Positions 18,638-26,774 of a DNA stretch of 64,000 nucleotides are shown here, one piece after another. The translations under genes and the position numbers were made by a program. The notes below the pieces were generated by a model that was given only the letters and a program-made list of their open reading frames with translations, made no database searches and had not been told where the DNA came from. This DNA is from Streptococcus sp. DD12 (GTDB lineage Bacteria > Bacillota > Bacilli > Lactobacillales > Streptococcaceae): assembly GCF_001578885.1 (NCBI RefSeq), contig NZ_KQ969495.1, positions 403,876-467,875 of the forward strand, given 5' to 3'. Position 1 is the stretch's first letter; the number at the start of each line of letters is the position of its first letter.

Positions 18638-19329
18638 TTAACCTCTTTTTTCCTTCACAAAATCATAGATAGCCTGAGCAATTTCAGCTTTATTGTGATA
18701 GACAGGGTAGGCTTCTTCAGTGACCAGATAGGCAATATGAGTTTGTTTGCCTTTAATGTCTTGTAAGTCATTTGCCACAATCATATCCGCCTGGTTGCTG
18801 ACCAAAGACTCTCTAGCCACGTTGAGCAATTCTTCCTGTGAGGTTGCTACCAAGAGTTTAAAACCGATCAGCAAAATATCAGGGTTCCAGGTCTTGACCA
18901 AGGAAATGATTTTAGGTGTTTTTGTAAAAAGAGAACCTGAACATCGGATTTGGAAGAAATCTTCTGAATTTGGTCTTCTTTTTCCAAAAAAGGTGTCAAA
19001 TCATCCGCCTGAGCAACTTCAGCAAAAGGCACCATCCGGATGGGGTCATAATCTGAAATTGCCATAGCGTGAATCAAAGCGTCATGCACGGGAACCAGAC
19101 GTTCTAGGATTTCTTGGACATCTGAAACAGTTTCTACTAAAACCAATGTTAAGGCAGGGTGATCTTCTGGCTTGATGGCTGTCTGGGTTGTCACCAAGGT
19201 CACCTCGTGACCGTTCTTTAGAAATTGTCGCGCCACAAAAGTCCCCAGTTGACCTGTCGAGCGATTGGTCACTGAGCGCACGCTATCGATAGGTTGAGAC
19301 GTACCGCCAGATGTGATTAAAATTTTCAT
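18638..19329 (-). pseudogene. coaB: Phosphopantothenate--cysteine ligase, split by one missing base
   Basis: Joins phosphopantothenate to cysteine with CTP. The N-terminal part (MKILITSGGTSQPIDSVRSV) starts at 19329 behind AAGGAG and runs off-frame after QVLFLQK. The C-terminal part (VKTWNPDILLIGFKLLVAT...VANDL) is in another frame. One additional A in the minus-strand run opposite 18919-18923 would read QKTPKIISLVKTWNPD and give 230 residues, the family length. coaC follows four bases on, so the operon is otherwise intact. A single homopolymer base in an essential gene suggests sequencing error more than decay. Confidence 0.9.
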
Positions 19330-19650
19330 GTTCAATGGACTCCTTAATTCATGCAAAATGTAAAAGGATTTCCTCTATTGTAACATAAAAAAAGCTAAAA
19401 AGAGGCAGGAGAAACGCCTTTCCTCTAGAGGAGAGCTCAGCAAGGCTTGTCATTTCATCCTTTGACCAATCTAACCATAAGAAAGAAGACCATAGGCAGA
19501 CATTGTCAAAAGCAAGGACAGCGTATTTACTTTTTACAGAATTTCGAAACGCACAAAAGCCTAATTAGCCCTAAGAACAATGAGAAAGCACCTATTAAGT
19601 CAAAACAGGTTATTTAGTCGATTAGCTGGGTTTCTCATTTTCCTTATTAC
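19330..19650. other. Gene-free stretch before difSL, with an inverted repeat
   Basis: No convincing open reading frame. AATGAGAAA (19579-19587) is inverted as TTTCTCATT (19631-19639), ending 11 bp before the dif site. TCCTCTAGAGGA-type palindromic sequence is at about 19420-19432. It separates the minus-strand coaB operon from xerS; no terminator is required here because the genes diverge. Confidence 0.4.
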
Positions 19651-19681
19651 ATCTTTCCGAAAAACTGTAATTTTCTTGAAA
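19651..19681 (+). other. difSL chromosome dimer resolution site
   Basis: 31-bp site beginning ATCTTTCCGAAAAACTG and ending TAATTTTCTTGAAA, which closely matches my memory of the difSL site used by XerS in streptococci and lactococci. As expected, it lies just upstream of xerS (52 bp before its ATG). It marks the replication terminus region, where FtsK-assisted XerS resolves chromosome dimers. Its right end overlaps the xerS -35 box. Confidence 0.9.
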
Positions 19682-19704
19682 AACAGATAAGGGTCTGCTA
19701 TACT
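19676..19704 (+). promoter_or_regulatory. xerS promoter overlapping difSL
   Basis: -35 TTGAAA at 19676-19681 (the last six bases of difSL), 17-nt spacer, -10 TATACT at 19699-19704. The RBS CAGGAGA at about 19721-19727 precedes ATG 19734. XerS bound at difSL would cover the -35 box. Confidence 0.7.
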
Positions 19705-19733
19705 AGTCTTAGCATCTTATCAGGAGACAAATT

Positions 19734-20803
19734 ATGAAACGTGACCGTTTACTCGAAAAAATTGATGAATACAAGGCCCTGATGCCTTGGTATGTTTTAG
19801 ACTATTACCAATCTAAACTGAGTGTGCCTTACAGTTTTACAACCTTATATGAATACCTTAAAGAATACAAACGTTTTTTTGATTGGTTGATGGATTCTGG
19901 TATCAGTTCGGCGCCATCAATTGCTGATATTTCCTTGGAAACGCTTGAAAATCTCTCTAAAAAGGATATGGAAGCTTTTATTCTCTATTTACGCGAACGT
20001 CCTTTGCTCAATGCCAATACCACCCAACAAGGTGTTTCCCAGACGACCATTAACCGGACCTTATCTGCCTTAGCTAGCTTATTTAAATACTTAACGGAGG
20101 AGGTTGAAAACGAGCAAGGCGAACCTTATTTTTACCGTAATGTGATGAAAAAAGTTGCTACCAAAAAGAAAAGGAAACGCTTGCTGCACGGGCTGAAAAC
20201 ATCAAACAAAAGCTCTTTTTAGGCGATGAAACCATGGCTTTTCTGGATTATGTTGCTAATGAATACGAAGTCAAGCTCTCTAACCGCGCCAAGTCCTCCT
20301 TTTACAAAAACAAGGAAAGAGATTTGGCAATTATTGCCCTGCTGTTGGCTTCGGGGGTCCGTCTGTCAGAAGCTGTTAATCTAGATCTTAAAGACGTCAA
20401 TCTCAACATGATGGTCATCGAAGTGACCCGTAAAGGGGGCAAGCGTGATTCTGTAAATGTCGCTGCTTTCGCAAAACCTTACTTAGAAAACTATCTGGCT
20501 ATCCGCTCCCACCGCTACCATGCCGAAAAAACTGATACTGCTTTTTTCCTAAGTCTGTATAGGGGAGTGGCCAACCGTATGGACGCTTCTAGTATCGAAA
20601 AAATGGTTGGGAAGTATTCAGAGGACTTTAAAATTAGAGTGACACCACACAAACTCCGTCACACCCTGGCGACACGCTTATACGATGCCACCAAATCTCA
20701 GGTCTTAGTCAGTCACCAACTTGGCCATGCGAGCACTCAAGTCACTGACCTTTATACCCACATCGTCAACGACGAACAGAAAAACGCCCTAGATAAGCTG
20801 TGA
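19734..20803 (+). pseudogene. xerS: Tyrosine recombinase XerS, split by one missing base
   Basis: Site-specific recombinase for chromosome dimer resolution at difSL. The N-terminal SAM-like DNA-binding domain is intact to about residue 150 ([10 protein letters not shown]), then the frame is lost. The catalytic domain resumes in the next frame with all active residues: Arg in [12 protein letters not shown], Lys in [16 protein letters not shown] and the nucleophile Tyr in DLYTHIV. One extra A in the run at 20169-20172 gives [28 protein letters not shown] continuity and exactly 356 residues, the XerS length. Probably an error in the sequence rather than loss of the gene. Confidence 0.93.
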
Positions 20804-20917
20804 TGGAACGTATATTTATATATGTTTTGAAACAAGCTTGCAAAGAGACGTAAATAAAGTTATGTTACACCTTGGTACTCTACTTCTTTTGTTTATTCAC
20901 TAGCAAGGTCAAATAGG

Positions 20918-20949
20918 AAAAGGTCTGAAACAGCTGTTTCAGACCTTTT
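20918..20949. terminator. Bidirectional terminator, perfect 32-bp palindrome
   Basis: AAAAGGTCTGAAACAG is followed immediately by its exact reverse complement. It lies between converging xerS and queF. The preceding 20804-20917 is AT-rich and holds no gene that I can see. Confidence 0.85.
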
Positions 20950-20952
20950 GTG

Positions 20953-21438
20953 TTAGCGATTATCAATGGTTTCAGGGTTCAAGTCGTGATTCATCAGACG
21001 ATAGCGTGCCATTTCCTCAAAATCAGTCCCTGGCTTGCCATAGTTATAATAAGGGTCAATAGACAGGCCACCTCTTGGGGTAAACTTGCCCCAAACTTCA
21101 AGGTAACGGGGCTCTAACAATTTCACCAAATCCTTACCAATGGTATTGATACAGTTTTCATGGAAATCGCCATGGTTACGGTAACTAAAGAGGTAAAGTT
21201 TTAAAGATTTGGACTCCACACAGTACTTATCGGGAATATAAGACAGATAGATAGTCGCAAAATCAGGCTGGCCTGTTATGGGGCAAAGCGATGTAAACTC
21301 GGGGCAATTAAATTTGATGAAATAATCGTTTGCCTGATGACGATTATCAAAGCGTTCGAGAATTTCTGGGGTGTACTCAAAAATGTAAGGGGTGTTTTGG
21401 TTTCCTAAGAGAGTTAAATCTTTGGTATCAGGTGTCAT
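20953..21438 (-). CDS. queF: NADPH-dependent 7-cyano-7-deazaguanine reductase
   Basis: Reduces preQ0 to preQ1, the last soluble step before tRNA-guanine transglycosylation in queuosine synthesis. 161 residues of the short YkvM type: the catalytic Cys is in [17 protein letters not shown], and the QueF motif [20 protein letters not shown] follows. Last gene of queC-D-E-F, 12 bp after queE. Confidence 0.95.
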   Translation of the reverse strand: MTPDTKDLTLLGNQNTPYIFEYTPEILERFDNRHQANDYFIKFNCPEFTSLCPITGQPDFATIYLSYIPDKYCVESKSLKLYLFSYRNHGDFHENCINTIGKDLVKLLEPRYLEVWGKFTPRGGLSIDPYYNYGKPGTDFEEMARYRLMNHDLNPETIDNR

Positions 21439-21450
21439 GGGAGTTCCTTT

Positions 21451-22167
21451 CTAGACGCCACGGTCATTGTCATAAACCAAGGTGTGCAATTGTGGCAAAA
21501 CACGGACAGAATGCCAGTCTGGGTCCTGGGCAACCTTATCCCAGAGTTGATTGAGACGGGCTAATTGGTCAGCGACGATGGAGCCTTCTTTTTTGGGTTC
21601 AGGGTTTCCCGCTGATAAATAAAGGACATCTGGCTGGTAGCGCTCTTGGATAGTTTTTGCAAAGGCAAGGTCGGCATCATCAAAAACGGGAATTTTAAGG
21701 GTGAGTTGTTCCTTATCTAACCGGGAAATGATAAAGTCCAATGTTTCATAATTTATGGTCATTTTACTAGAAGGTGGCTTAGGGCTAATGGTAACGTCAT
21801 CAATATCCCGCAACCATTCCTGCCAACGAGACCCTTGTGTTTCAACGGCTAGACGTACGCCCTTGGCCTTGAGTTTTTGGACCAGTTCGGCCATATTTGC
21901 TGATAGGAGACAGGGATTTCCGCCAGAAAGTGTCACATAATCATAAGAACCTAGTTGGTCTAAGGCTTCTATGATAGCATCAGTCGTCATCAGATTTGCC
22001 TTTTCAGACCCATCCCAAGTAAAGGCTGAATCACACCAATCACAATGGTAATCACAGCCACCCGTCCGGATAAAATGCGTCTTTTGACCGATGGCACGTC
22101 CTTCCCCTTGAAAGGTAGGGCCAAAAATCTCAAGAACCGGCAATTTGAGCACACGTTGGCGCGCCAT
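21451..22167 (-). CDS. queE: 7-carboxy-7-deazaguanine synthase
   Basis: Radical-SAM enzyme that makes CDG from carboxytetrahydropterin. 238 residues from ATG 22167 (MARQRVLKLPVLEIFGPTFQGEG), eight bases after AAAGGAG and overlapping the queD stop as TGATG. A GTG nine bases earlier is less likely. The iron-sulfur Cys cluster is in TGGCDYHCDWCDS, and the SAM-binding TLSGGNPCL follows. Confidence 0.94.
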   Translation of the reverse strand: MARQRVLKLPVLEIFGPTFQGEGRAIGQKTHFIRTGGCDYHCDWCDSAFTWDGSEKANLMTTDAIIEALDQLGSYDYVTLSGGNPCLLSANMAELVQKLKAKGVRLAVETQGSRWQEWLRDIDDVTISPKPPSSKMTINYETLDFIISRLDKEQLTLKIPVFDDADLAFAKTIQERYQPDVLYLSAGNPEPKKEGSIVADQLARLNQLWDKVAQDPDWHSVRVLPQLHTLVYDNDRGV

Positions 22168-22607
22168 CAGTCCCACTCCTTTCGGAACTCAGCATAGGCT
22201 GTTGGCGTTTCGTACAGTCGTACAAAGGCCATTTCAAATTTTTGGTCGTTTTTAGGCAGATGCGCTTCCACGGTCTTGTATAGCCAGTAAACCATATTTT
22301 CAGCTGTTGGATTCATATATGGTAACATCTCATTGAGGTAGCGATGGTCCAGTAGAGGTTCCAAATGCGCTTGATAAATCGCTTTTAGGTCACCAAAATC
22401 CACGGATAGGCCGCGTTGGTCTAAGAAACCCGTGACAGCAATCTGTAAGCGATAGGTATGTCCGTGTAAGGCCTGACATTTGCCATCATAAGCAAACAGG
22501 TGGTGAGCGGCATCAAAGGTGAATTCTTTGGAGACTAAGACACGCTTAGGACAGTAGACGAGACTGTCGCCTGTTTCTTGAACCAGTTGTTCAGGTAATT
22601 GATACAT
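22167..22607 (-). CDS. queD: 6-carboxy-5,6,7,8-tetrahydropterin synthase
   Basis: Converts dihydroneopterin triphosphate to carboxytetrahydropterin. 146 residues with zinc-binding histidines in FDAAHHLFAYDGKCQALHGHTY and the catalytic Cys between them. The start ATG 22607 overlaps the queC stop (TAATG). Because GTP cyclohydrolase I supplies the substrate, it shares a precursor with the folate operon (folE at 49.7 kb). Confidence 0.94.
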   Translation of the reverse strand: MYQLPEQLVQETGDSLVYCPKRVLVSKEFTFDAAHHLFAYDGKCQALHGHTYRLQIAVTGFLDQRGLSVDFGDLKAIYQAHLEPLLDHRYLNEMLPYMNPTAENMVYWLYKTVEAHLPKNDQKFEMAFVRLYETPTAYAEFRKEWD

Positions 22608-23257
22608 TAGTGACCTCGTCTTTCCAAATAGGTTTCTAAACCGCGTTGACGCAGATGACAGGCAGGGCATTGACCGCATCCAGAACCGACAATCCCATTG
22701 TAGCAGGTCAATGTTTTCTCGCGCACATAATCAAACTGCCCCAAATTATCTGCCATTTCCCAAGTTTCAGCCTTGTCTAACCACATCAAAGGCGTCTGAA
22801 TGACAAAGGGGTAATCCATGGCAAGATTTAACGTGACATTGAGCGATTTGACAAAGCTATCACGGCAATCAGGATAACCCGAAAAGTCAGTTTCACAGAC
22901 CCCTGTGATGATATCGGTAATCCCAGTTTGTTTAGCTAAAACAGCGGCAAAAGATAGAAAAAGGTGGTTGCGTCCATCGACAAAGGTATTGGGCACTTCT
23001 CCTTCTTCACCCTCTATAGCAAGGTCGCGCGTCAAAGCATTGGCAGTAAGTTGCCCCAGTAAAGACATGTCTAAGAGGTGGTTTTTCACTCCTTGTTCCT
23101 TGGCAATGGCTTGAGCGACTTGGATTTCCTGGCTGTGGCGCTGGCCGTAAGCAAAGGTGACTGTTTCCACATGGTCATAATGCTTCAAGGCCCAAAACAG
23201 GCAGGTGGTAGAATCTTGACCGCCTGAAAAGACGACCAAGGCTGATTGACGTTTCAT
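22607..23257 (-). CDS. queC: 7-cyano-7-deazaguanine synthase
   Basis: ATP-dependent synthesis of preQ0 from CDG. 216 residues with the PP-loop [16 protein letters not shown] at 8-23 and the zinc-binding [10 protein letters not shown] near the end. First gene of the operon, RBS AGGAG, about 20 bp after an attenuator and a preQ1-I aptamer. Confidence 0.95.
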   Translation of the reverse strand: MKRQSALVVFSGGQDSTTCLFWALKHYDHVETVTFAYGQRHSQEIQVAQAIAKEQGVKNHLLDMSLLGQLTANALTRDLAIEGEEGEVPNTFVDGRNHLFLSFAAVLAKQTGITDIITGVCETDFSGYPDCRDSFVKSLNVTLNLAMDYPFVIQTPLMWLDKAETWEMADNLGQFDYVREKTLTCYNGIVGSGCGQCPACHLRQRGLETYLERRGH

Positions 23258-23280
23258 ATGTGTTACTCCTTTAGCCCGCT

Positions 23281-23308
23281 AAAAAACGCTCTCCCTTAGG
23301 AAGAGCGC
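23281..23308 (-). terminator. Attenuator terminator in the queC leader
   Basis: Minus-strand hairpin CGCTCTTCC-TAA-GGGAGAGCG followed by TTTTTT. It lies between the preQ1-I aptamer and queC, the arrangement of a transcriptional OFF switch. Confidence 0.85.
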
Positions 23309-23318
23309 CAAAAAACAT

Positions 23319-23354
23319 AAGGTTTTTTTTAGCGATGGCTTTTCCCAAACATCG
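23319..23354 (-). ncRNA. preQ1-I riboswitch aptamer
   Basis: On the minus strand: P1 CGATG/CATCG enclosing a 12-nt loop that starts TTTGGG and ends AAAAGC, then an A-rich tail CTAAAAAAAACC. It lines up base for base in length with the Bacillus queC aptamer. The loop is 12 nt in both, the base just before the P1 3' strand is the ligand-pairing C, and the GGG in the loop can pair with CCT at the end of the A-rich tail to form the H-type pseudoknot. Located upstream of the queuosine operon, as expected. Confidence 0.8.
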
Positions 23355-23367
23355 TTTCTTGTCTTAT

Positions 23368-23396
23368 ATCTTATCAAAATTGAGTGTGTTTGGCAA
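23368..23396 (-). promoter_or_regulatory. Promoter of queCDEF
   Basis: Minus strand: -35 TTGCCA at 23391-23396, 17-nt spacer, -10 TAAGAT at 23368-23373. The transcript would begin about ten bases before the aptamer. Confidence 0.65.
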
Positions 23397-23415
23397 GGCA
23401 GGCTTACGGGACGAC

Positions 23416-24306
23416 CTATTTTGTAGCTGATTTTTTGCTAGATGAAGAGGACTTGTCCGTTTTTCCTTTGGCCTTGTCTTTTGCAGGAGCTTTTCCAGGA
23501 GCTTTTCCAGCATCAGCATTACCGTTAGGGCCTTCCTCGTCGCCAGTGACGCTAGCTAACATGTCATCCGTTACCTTGTTGTCTTTAAGGCTGGTCGTGA
23601 CAGCATTTTCAGCGGTTTCCAGCTGACTTTCCAAATCAGCAGCTTTTTCTGTATAACTAGCGTAGGCTGTTGACCATTTTTCTTTAAGGGATTTTAGGGA
23701 AGCCACATCAGCTTGTAAGGTGCTCTTTTCACTATCTGATAAACTATCACTGGCTTTAATGCTGGCAGCCAGGTCAGTCAAATCGTCCGTGCTTAGGTCA
23801 CGTAAGGATTGTGGCAACCAAGCATCGTCCAATTTTTCCCAAAGGCTGGAGTTTTTCGACATCAGGCTATCAAATTCAGTATCCAAAGAGGACAGGTTAT
23901 CGCTATACAATTTGTCCAGTTGATCAGACAGACTGCTAGCCTTGTCGATGTTAGTTTTGCTCTTTTCTAAAGCAGCTAAGAAGGTTTTTTTGTCTGCGCT
24001 GGAAAGGTCGGACTTATTGACCGCTGATGTCCATTGGTCGTAGGTTAAGGTTTGACTGCTATTGCCCTCAAAATCCTCTTGTGATGAGAAGTCTTCCCCC
24101 TCAAAGTCCATTTCTCCTTGCTCGCCGCCGAAGCCTGCTTGGCTTTGGAACTGTTCCATCTCTGGCCCACCGTGATTGGCGACCGCATAGCCGATGGCAC
24201 CACCTGCAGTACCAACACCTAGGACAGCAACACTGATGAGTGCTGTCTTTTTCCAGTGAGTTTTAGCTTGTTGGGAAAATGTAGAAAGTTTGTCTTTTAA
24301 AGTCAT
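23416..24306 (-). CDS. Membrane-anchored coiled-coil protein of unknown function
   Basis: 296 residues. A short basic cytoplasmic start is followed by one membrane span at about 22-43 (ALISVAVLGVGTAGGAIGYAVA). Then comes an acidic, Gly/Glu-rich linker at 44-85, a long Ser/Asp/Leu-rich helical region at about 90-240 with coiled-coil heptads (KSKTNIDKASSLSDQLDKLYSD, LESQLETAENAV), and a basic Ala/Pro/Lys tail with GKAPGKAPAK repeats and a Ser run. No lipobox or LPxTG. Probably exposed outside the membrane. It lies after the two-component genes but has its own promoter with tandem repeats, so it may be their target. I do not recognise its family. Confidence 0.8.
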   Translation of the reverse strand: MTLKDKLSTFSQQAKTHWKKTALISVAVLGVGTAGGAIGYAVANHGGPEMEQFQSQAGFGGEQGEMDFEGEDFSSQEDFEGNSSQTLTYDQWTSAVNKSDLSSADKKTFLAALEKSKTNIDKASSLSDQLDKLYSDNLSSLDTEFDSLMSKNSSLWEKLDDAWLPQSLRDLSTDDLTDLAASIKASDSLSDSEKSTLQADVASLKSLKEKWSTAYASYTEKAADLESQLETAENAVTTSLKDNKVTDDMLASVTGDEEGPNGNADAGKAPGKAPAKDKAKGKTDKSSSSSKKSATK

Positions 24307-24344
24307 GGTTTTACCTCATTTGTTTTAGTGATGACTTTAGTATA

Positions 24345-24405
24345 AACCAATGCTTGCCTTAAAGTTCGGTGGTTTTGCGGAAAAAGTGTGGCAAAACTGT
24401 GGCAA
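24345..24405 (-). promoter_or_regulatory. Promoter of coiled-coil gene with tandem 11-bp direct repeats
   Basis: On the minus strand TTGCCACAGTT (24395-24405) is followed immediately by TTGCCACACTT (24384-24394), ten of eleven bases identical, with an 11-bp period. A -10 TATACT lies at about 24347-24352 with no good -35. OmpR-class regulators bind such direct repeats at activated promoters, and an OmpR-type regulator is encoded just upstream. Confidence 0.55.
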
Positions 24406-24425
24406 TTATTTTTTTACAAAATAAA

Positions 24426-24452
24426 ACGTTTGAGGTTTAGCTCCTCAAACGT
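24426..24452 (-). terminator. Terminator after the histidine kinase gene
   Basis: Minus strand ACGTTTGAGG-loop-CCTCAAACGT followed by TTTTATTTT, separating the kinase from the coiled-coil gene. Confidence 0.85.
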
Positions 24453-24476
24453 CTTGGAAGACTGTTATAGCATTGT

Positions 24477-25979
24477 TTAGTTGACGGGTAATTCAATCGT
24501 AAAAACAGTCTCTTGAGCAGTTGAGATAACCGAGACATCTCCGCCGTGCTGACGTATAATGTCTCGCGCCATGGCCAGACCAATCCCGAAATTGCCCTCT
24601 TGCCCCTTATAAAAGCGCTCAAAAAGGTGAGGCAGGTCTTGGTCAGGGATGCTGGGCCCATCGTTACTGATGGCTAACAAAAGACGGTCATCTTGGACTT
24701 TAGTTTTTAGCCAGATACCTGTTTTGGCATAGCGGACAGCATTCGTCAAAATGTTGGTTAAAGCACGGGATAACAGCGACTCATCGGCCCTAATGTCCAC
24801 ATGGGCCTGGGCAAAATCATGATGAAAACGAACCCCCTTGTCTTGTGCTTGTTGCTGTAGTTGCCAGGTCACATCATAAATCAAGTCGACCAAGTCAAGG
24901 CTTTCTTTGTTTAAGGCCGTCTGAATGGTTTCTAAACGTGACAAGGTTAAGATGTCGTCTACCAACAGTTTCATTTTCTGGCTTTCATCTAAAATAACCT
25001 GAGCAGCTGCCTGCGTATCCGATAAGACACCTTCAGAAATCCCTTCAGCATACCCCTGGATAGACATCAGAGGCGTGCGTAGTTCATGGGAAGCATTTTG
25101 GAAAAAAATCTGTTGACTGGTTTGATTCTGCGCAATCATGTGATCCATCTGTTCAATACTTTCACGAACTTCAGTGAATTCGCGATAGGCTAAATGACTG
25201 GTATTTTCCGTCTTTTGCCGTTTACCAACTTGGATAATATAGGTTTTTAAAGACTGAAAACTAGCATTAAGCTTACGTGACGTTAGAAAAATACGCAGAG
25301 CGGCCAAGGTTCCAATGGCTAACATGAGCAAGGCCAAGTAGGTATTAATGGCTTTGGTGAGGCTAGTGATGGGGGCTACTGAAAAATAAACAAAAACATA
25401 GTAGGTCTGACTATCATTATCCGAAGCAGCGATGTAATTGCCCATGAGTTTTCCCTGATAGGAACGGACCGCCACGGCATAGTTTTCGCCATTACGGCTG
25501 ATGGTTCTCGCTTTTGGGGGCTCAAAAACATTTCCCTCAGGCAAGTCATCTGGACTATCTGGCACCTCTGGTAAGTCATTCCATTGGTGACTGTCCTCGT
25601 AAAGTTGATCGGTCAAATCATCACTAAGGGTATCATCCGAAAAAGCATCATCATTGCCGGAGGCATACTGAACCTTGCCCTGACTATCTGCGATGACATA
25701 GAGCGTCGTAAAGATGGTCTGAGTGGTTTGTTGATTAGCGGTCGTTTGTCCTTGATAGAGCGCATCAAAACGGGAAAACTGATCGGCTAAGGCTTGCTCG
25801 GTTTGTTCAGCCATAAAGTAGCGAATTGCTAAATTAAAGGCAAGAAAGATCCCCAAAAAAGCCAGAAAAATCACAGACAGCGGTTGCAAAAAGAGGGTCG
25901 TTCTGAGCCTGCGATTGCCACTTGTTCTTTTTAGTGATTTCAACCTAGTCCAAAGATTTCGTAACCAATTTAAACCCAT
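24477..25979 (-). CDS. Sensor histidine kinase with large acidic extracellular domain
   Basis: Membrane sensor kinase of about 500 residues. The first span is at about 27-52, then an extracellular domain of roughly 150 residues that is strikingly acidic (SDDTLSDDLTDQLYED, PEVPDSPDDLPEGNVFEPP). A second span follows (NTYLALLMLAIGTLAALRIF), then HisKA with the phosphorylated His in NASHELRTPL at about 298, and HATPase boxes NILTNAVRYA, NDGPSIP and GIGLAMARDII. I chose ATG 25979; the frame is open to 26006, and either start overlaps the regulator gene without a clear RBS. The ligand is unknown; the acidity suggests cations or cationic peptides (inference). Confidence 0.88.
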   Translation of the reverse strand: MGLNWLRNLWTRLKSLKRTSGNRRLRTTLFLQPLSVIFLAFLGIFLAFNLAIRYFMAEQTEQALADQFSRFDALYQGQTTANQQTTQTIFTTLYVIADSQGKVQYASGNDDAFSDDTLSDDLTDQLYEDSHQWNDLPEVPDSPDDLPEGNVFEPPKARTISRNGENYAVAVRSYQGKLMGNYIAASDNDSQTYYVFVYFSVAPITSLTKAINTYLALLMLAIGTLAALRIFLTSRKLNASFQSLKTYIIQVGKRQKTENTSHLAYREFTEVRESIEQMDHMIAQNQTSQQIFFQNASHELRTPLMSIQGYAEGISEGVLSDTQAAAQVILDESQKMKLLVDDILTLSRLETIQTALNKESLDLVDLIYDVTWQLQQQAQDKGVRFHHDFAQAHVDIRADESLLSRALTNILTNAVRYAKTGIWLKTKVQDDRLLLAISNDGPSIPDQDLPHLFERFYKGQEGNFGIGLAMARDIIRQHGGDVSVISTAQETVFTIELPVN

Positions 25980-26640
25980 AGCCCCATACTGTTTCAATAA
26001 TGACATGACTTTCTACCATCCGTAATTTTTTTCGCAGGCGCTTGATGGTATCATCCGTCACGCGCGTTTCAACATCGCTGGCATAGCCCCAGATAGCTTC
26101 TAAGAGCTCATCGCGGGACACGGCTGCTCCTTGATGTTGCATGAGCATCTGCAGAAGATCGTATTCTGTATTTGTTAGCTTGATTGGCTGGTCCTGATAA
26201 AAGGCCTGCCGTTTTTCAGCAGACAAGTGCAAACCACCATATGACAAGGGACCCAAGTCCTTTTTCTCAGGTCGGTCTAGGGCTTGCCTTTGAATAATGG
26301 CCTTGATGCGTAAGGTTAATTTGACGGCTGAAAAAGGTTTTGTGAAGTAATCATCCGCCCCAGTTTCAAAACCTTGAACAAAATCAAGGTCGCTGTCTCT
26401 AGCCGTCAGTAAAATAATAGGCACTTCAGAGATAGAACGGATTTCCTTGGCGATGCCAAAACCATCCGTCCCTGGCATCATAACATCTAAGACCACAACG
26501 TCAGCAGGCTCTTTTAAAAATGCGACCAATAATTGGTCACCCGTCTCAAATAAACTGACCGTCATCCCTTCTTTTTCCAAAAAGGAACCAATCAATTCTC
26601 GGATATTGCGTTCATCATCTGCGACATAGACACGCGCCAT
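25945..26640 (-). CDS. OmpR-family response regulator
   Basis: 231 residues: receiver domain with Asp acceptor in VVVLDVMMPGTDGF at about residue 52, Thr in ILLTARDSD and Lys in DYFTKPFS, then an OmpR winged helix (LTNTEYDLLQMLMQH...DDTIKRLRKKL...VWGYGFKL). It precedes and overlaps its kinase. The promoter upstream is embedded in a large inverted repeat, suggesting autoregulation. Confidence 0.93.
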   Translation of the reverse strand: MARVYVADDERNIRELIGSFLEKEGMTVSLFETGDQLLVAFLKEPADVVVLDVMMPGTDGFGIAKEIRSISEVPIILLTARDSDLDFVQGFETGADDYFTKPFSAVKLTLRIKAIIQRQALDRPEKKDLGPLSYGGLHLSAEKRQAFYQDQPIKLTNTEYDLLQMLMQHQGAAVSRDELLEAIWGYASDVETRVTDDTIKRLRKKLRMVESHVIIETVWGYGFKLVTKSLD

Positions 26641-26673
26641 AGGTTCACCTCTCCTCTCTCTCTAGCTTTTTTG

Positions 26674-26738
26674 AAAGCATCCAAGCTCTAATGCTTTTCA
26701 TACTAGCATATTTTTTGAAAAGGAGCTAGTAAAGCATT
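26674..26738 (-). promoter_or_regulatory. Response-regulator promoter with large inverted repeat
   Basis: AATGCTTTT-CAT-ACTAGC (26690-26707) is inverted as GCTAGT-AAAGCATT (26725-26738) across a 17-bp centre. A third AAAGCAT lies at 26674-26680. A minus-strand promoter fits inside: -35 TTTACT (26728-26733), 17-nt spacer, -10 TATGCT (26705-26710). The arms therefore overlap both promoter boxes, as an operator would. Confidence 0.55.
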
Positions 26739-26774
26739 ATTTTGCTATCTTTTGCGCGAAAATGCAACTTTTTG

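Noticed and set aside
24359..24371. PurR-box-like CCGAACTTT on the minus strand before the coiled-coil gene
   Set aside because: Only the core matches, the gene has no purine link, and no second box is present.
25945..26006. Histidine kinase start at 26006
   Set aside because: It would overlap the regulator gene by 62 bp; ATG 25979 is less extreme, though neither start has a clear RBS, so this stays uncertain.
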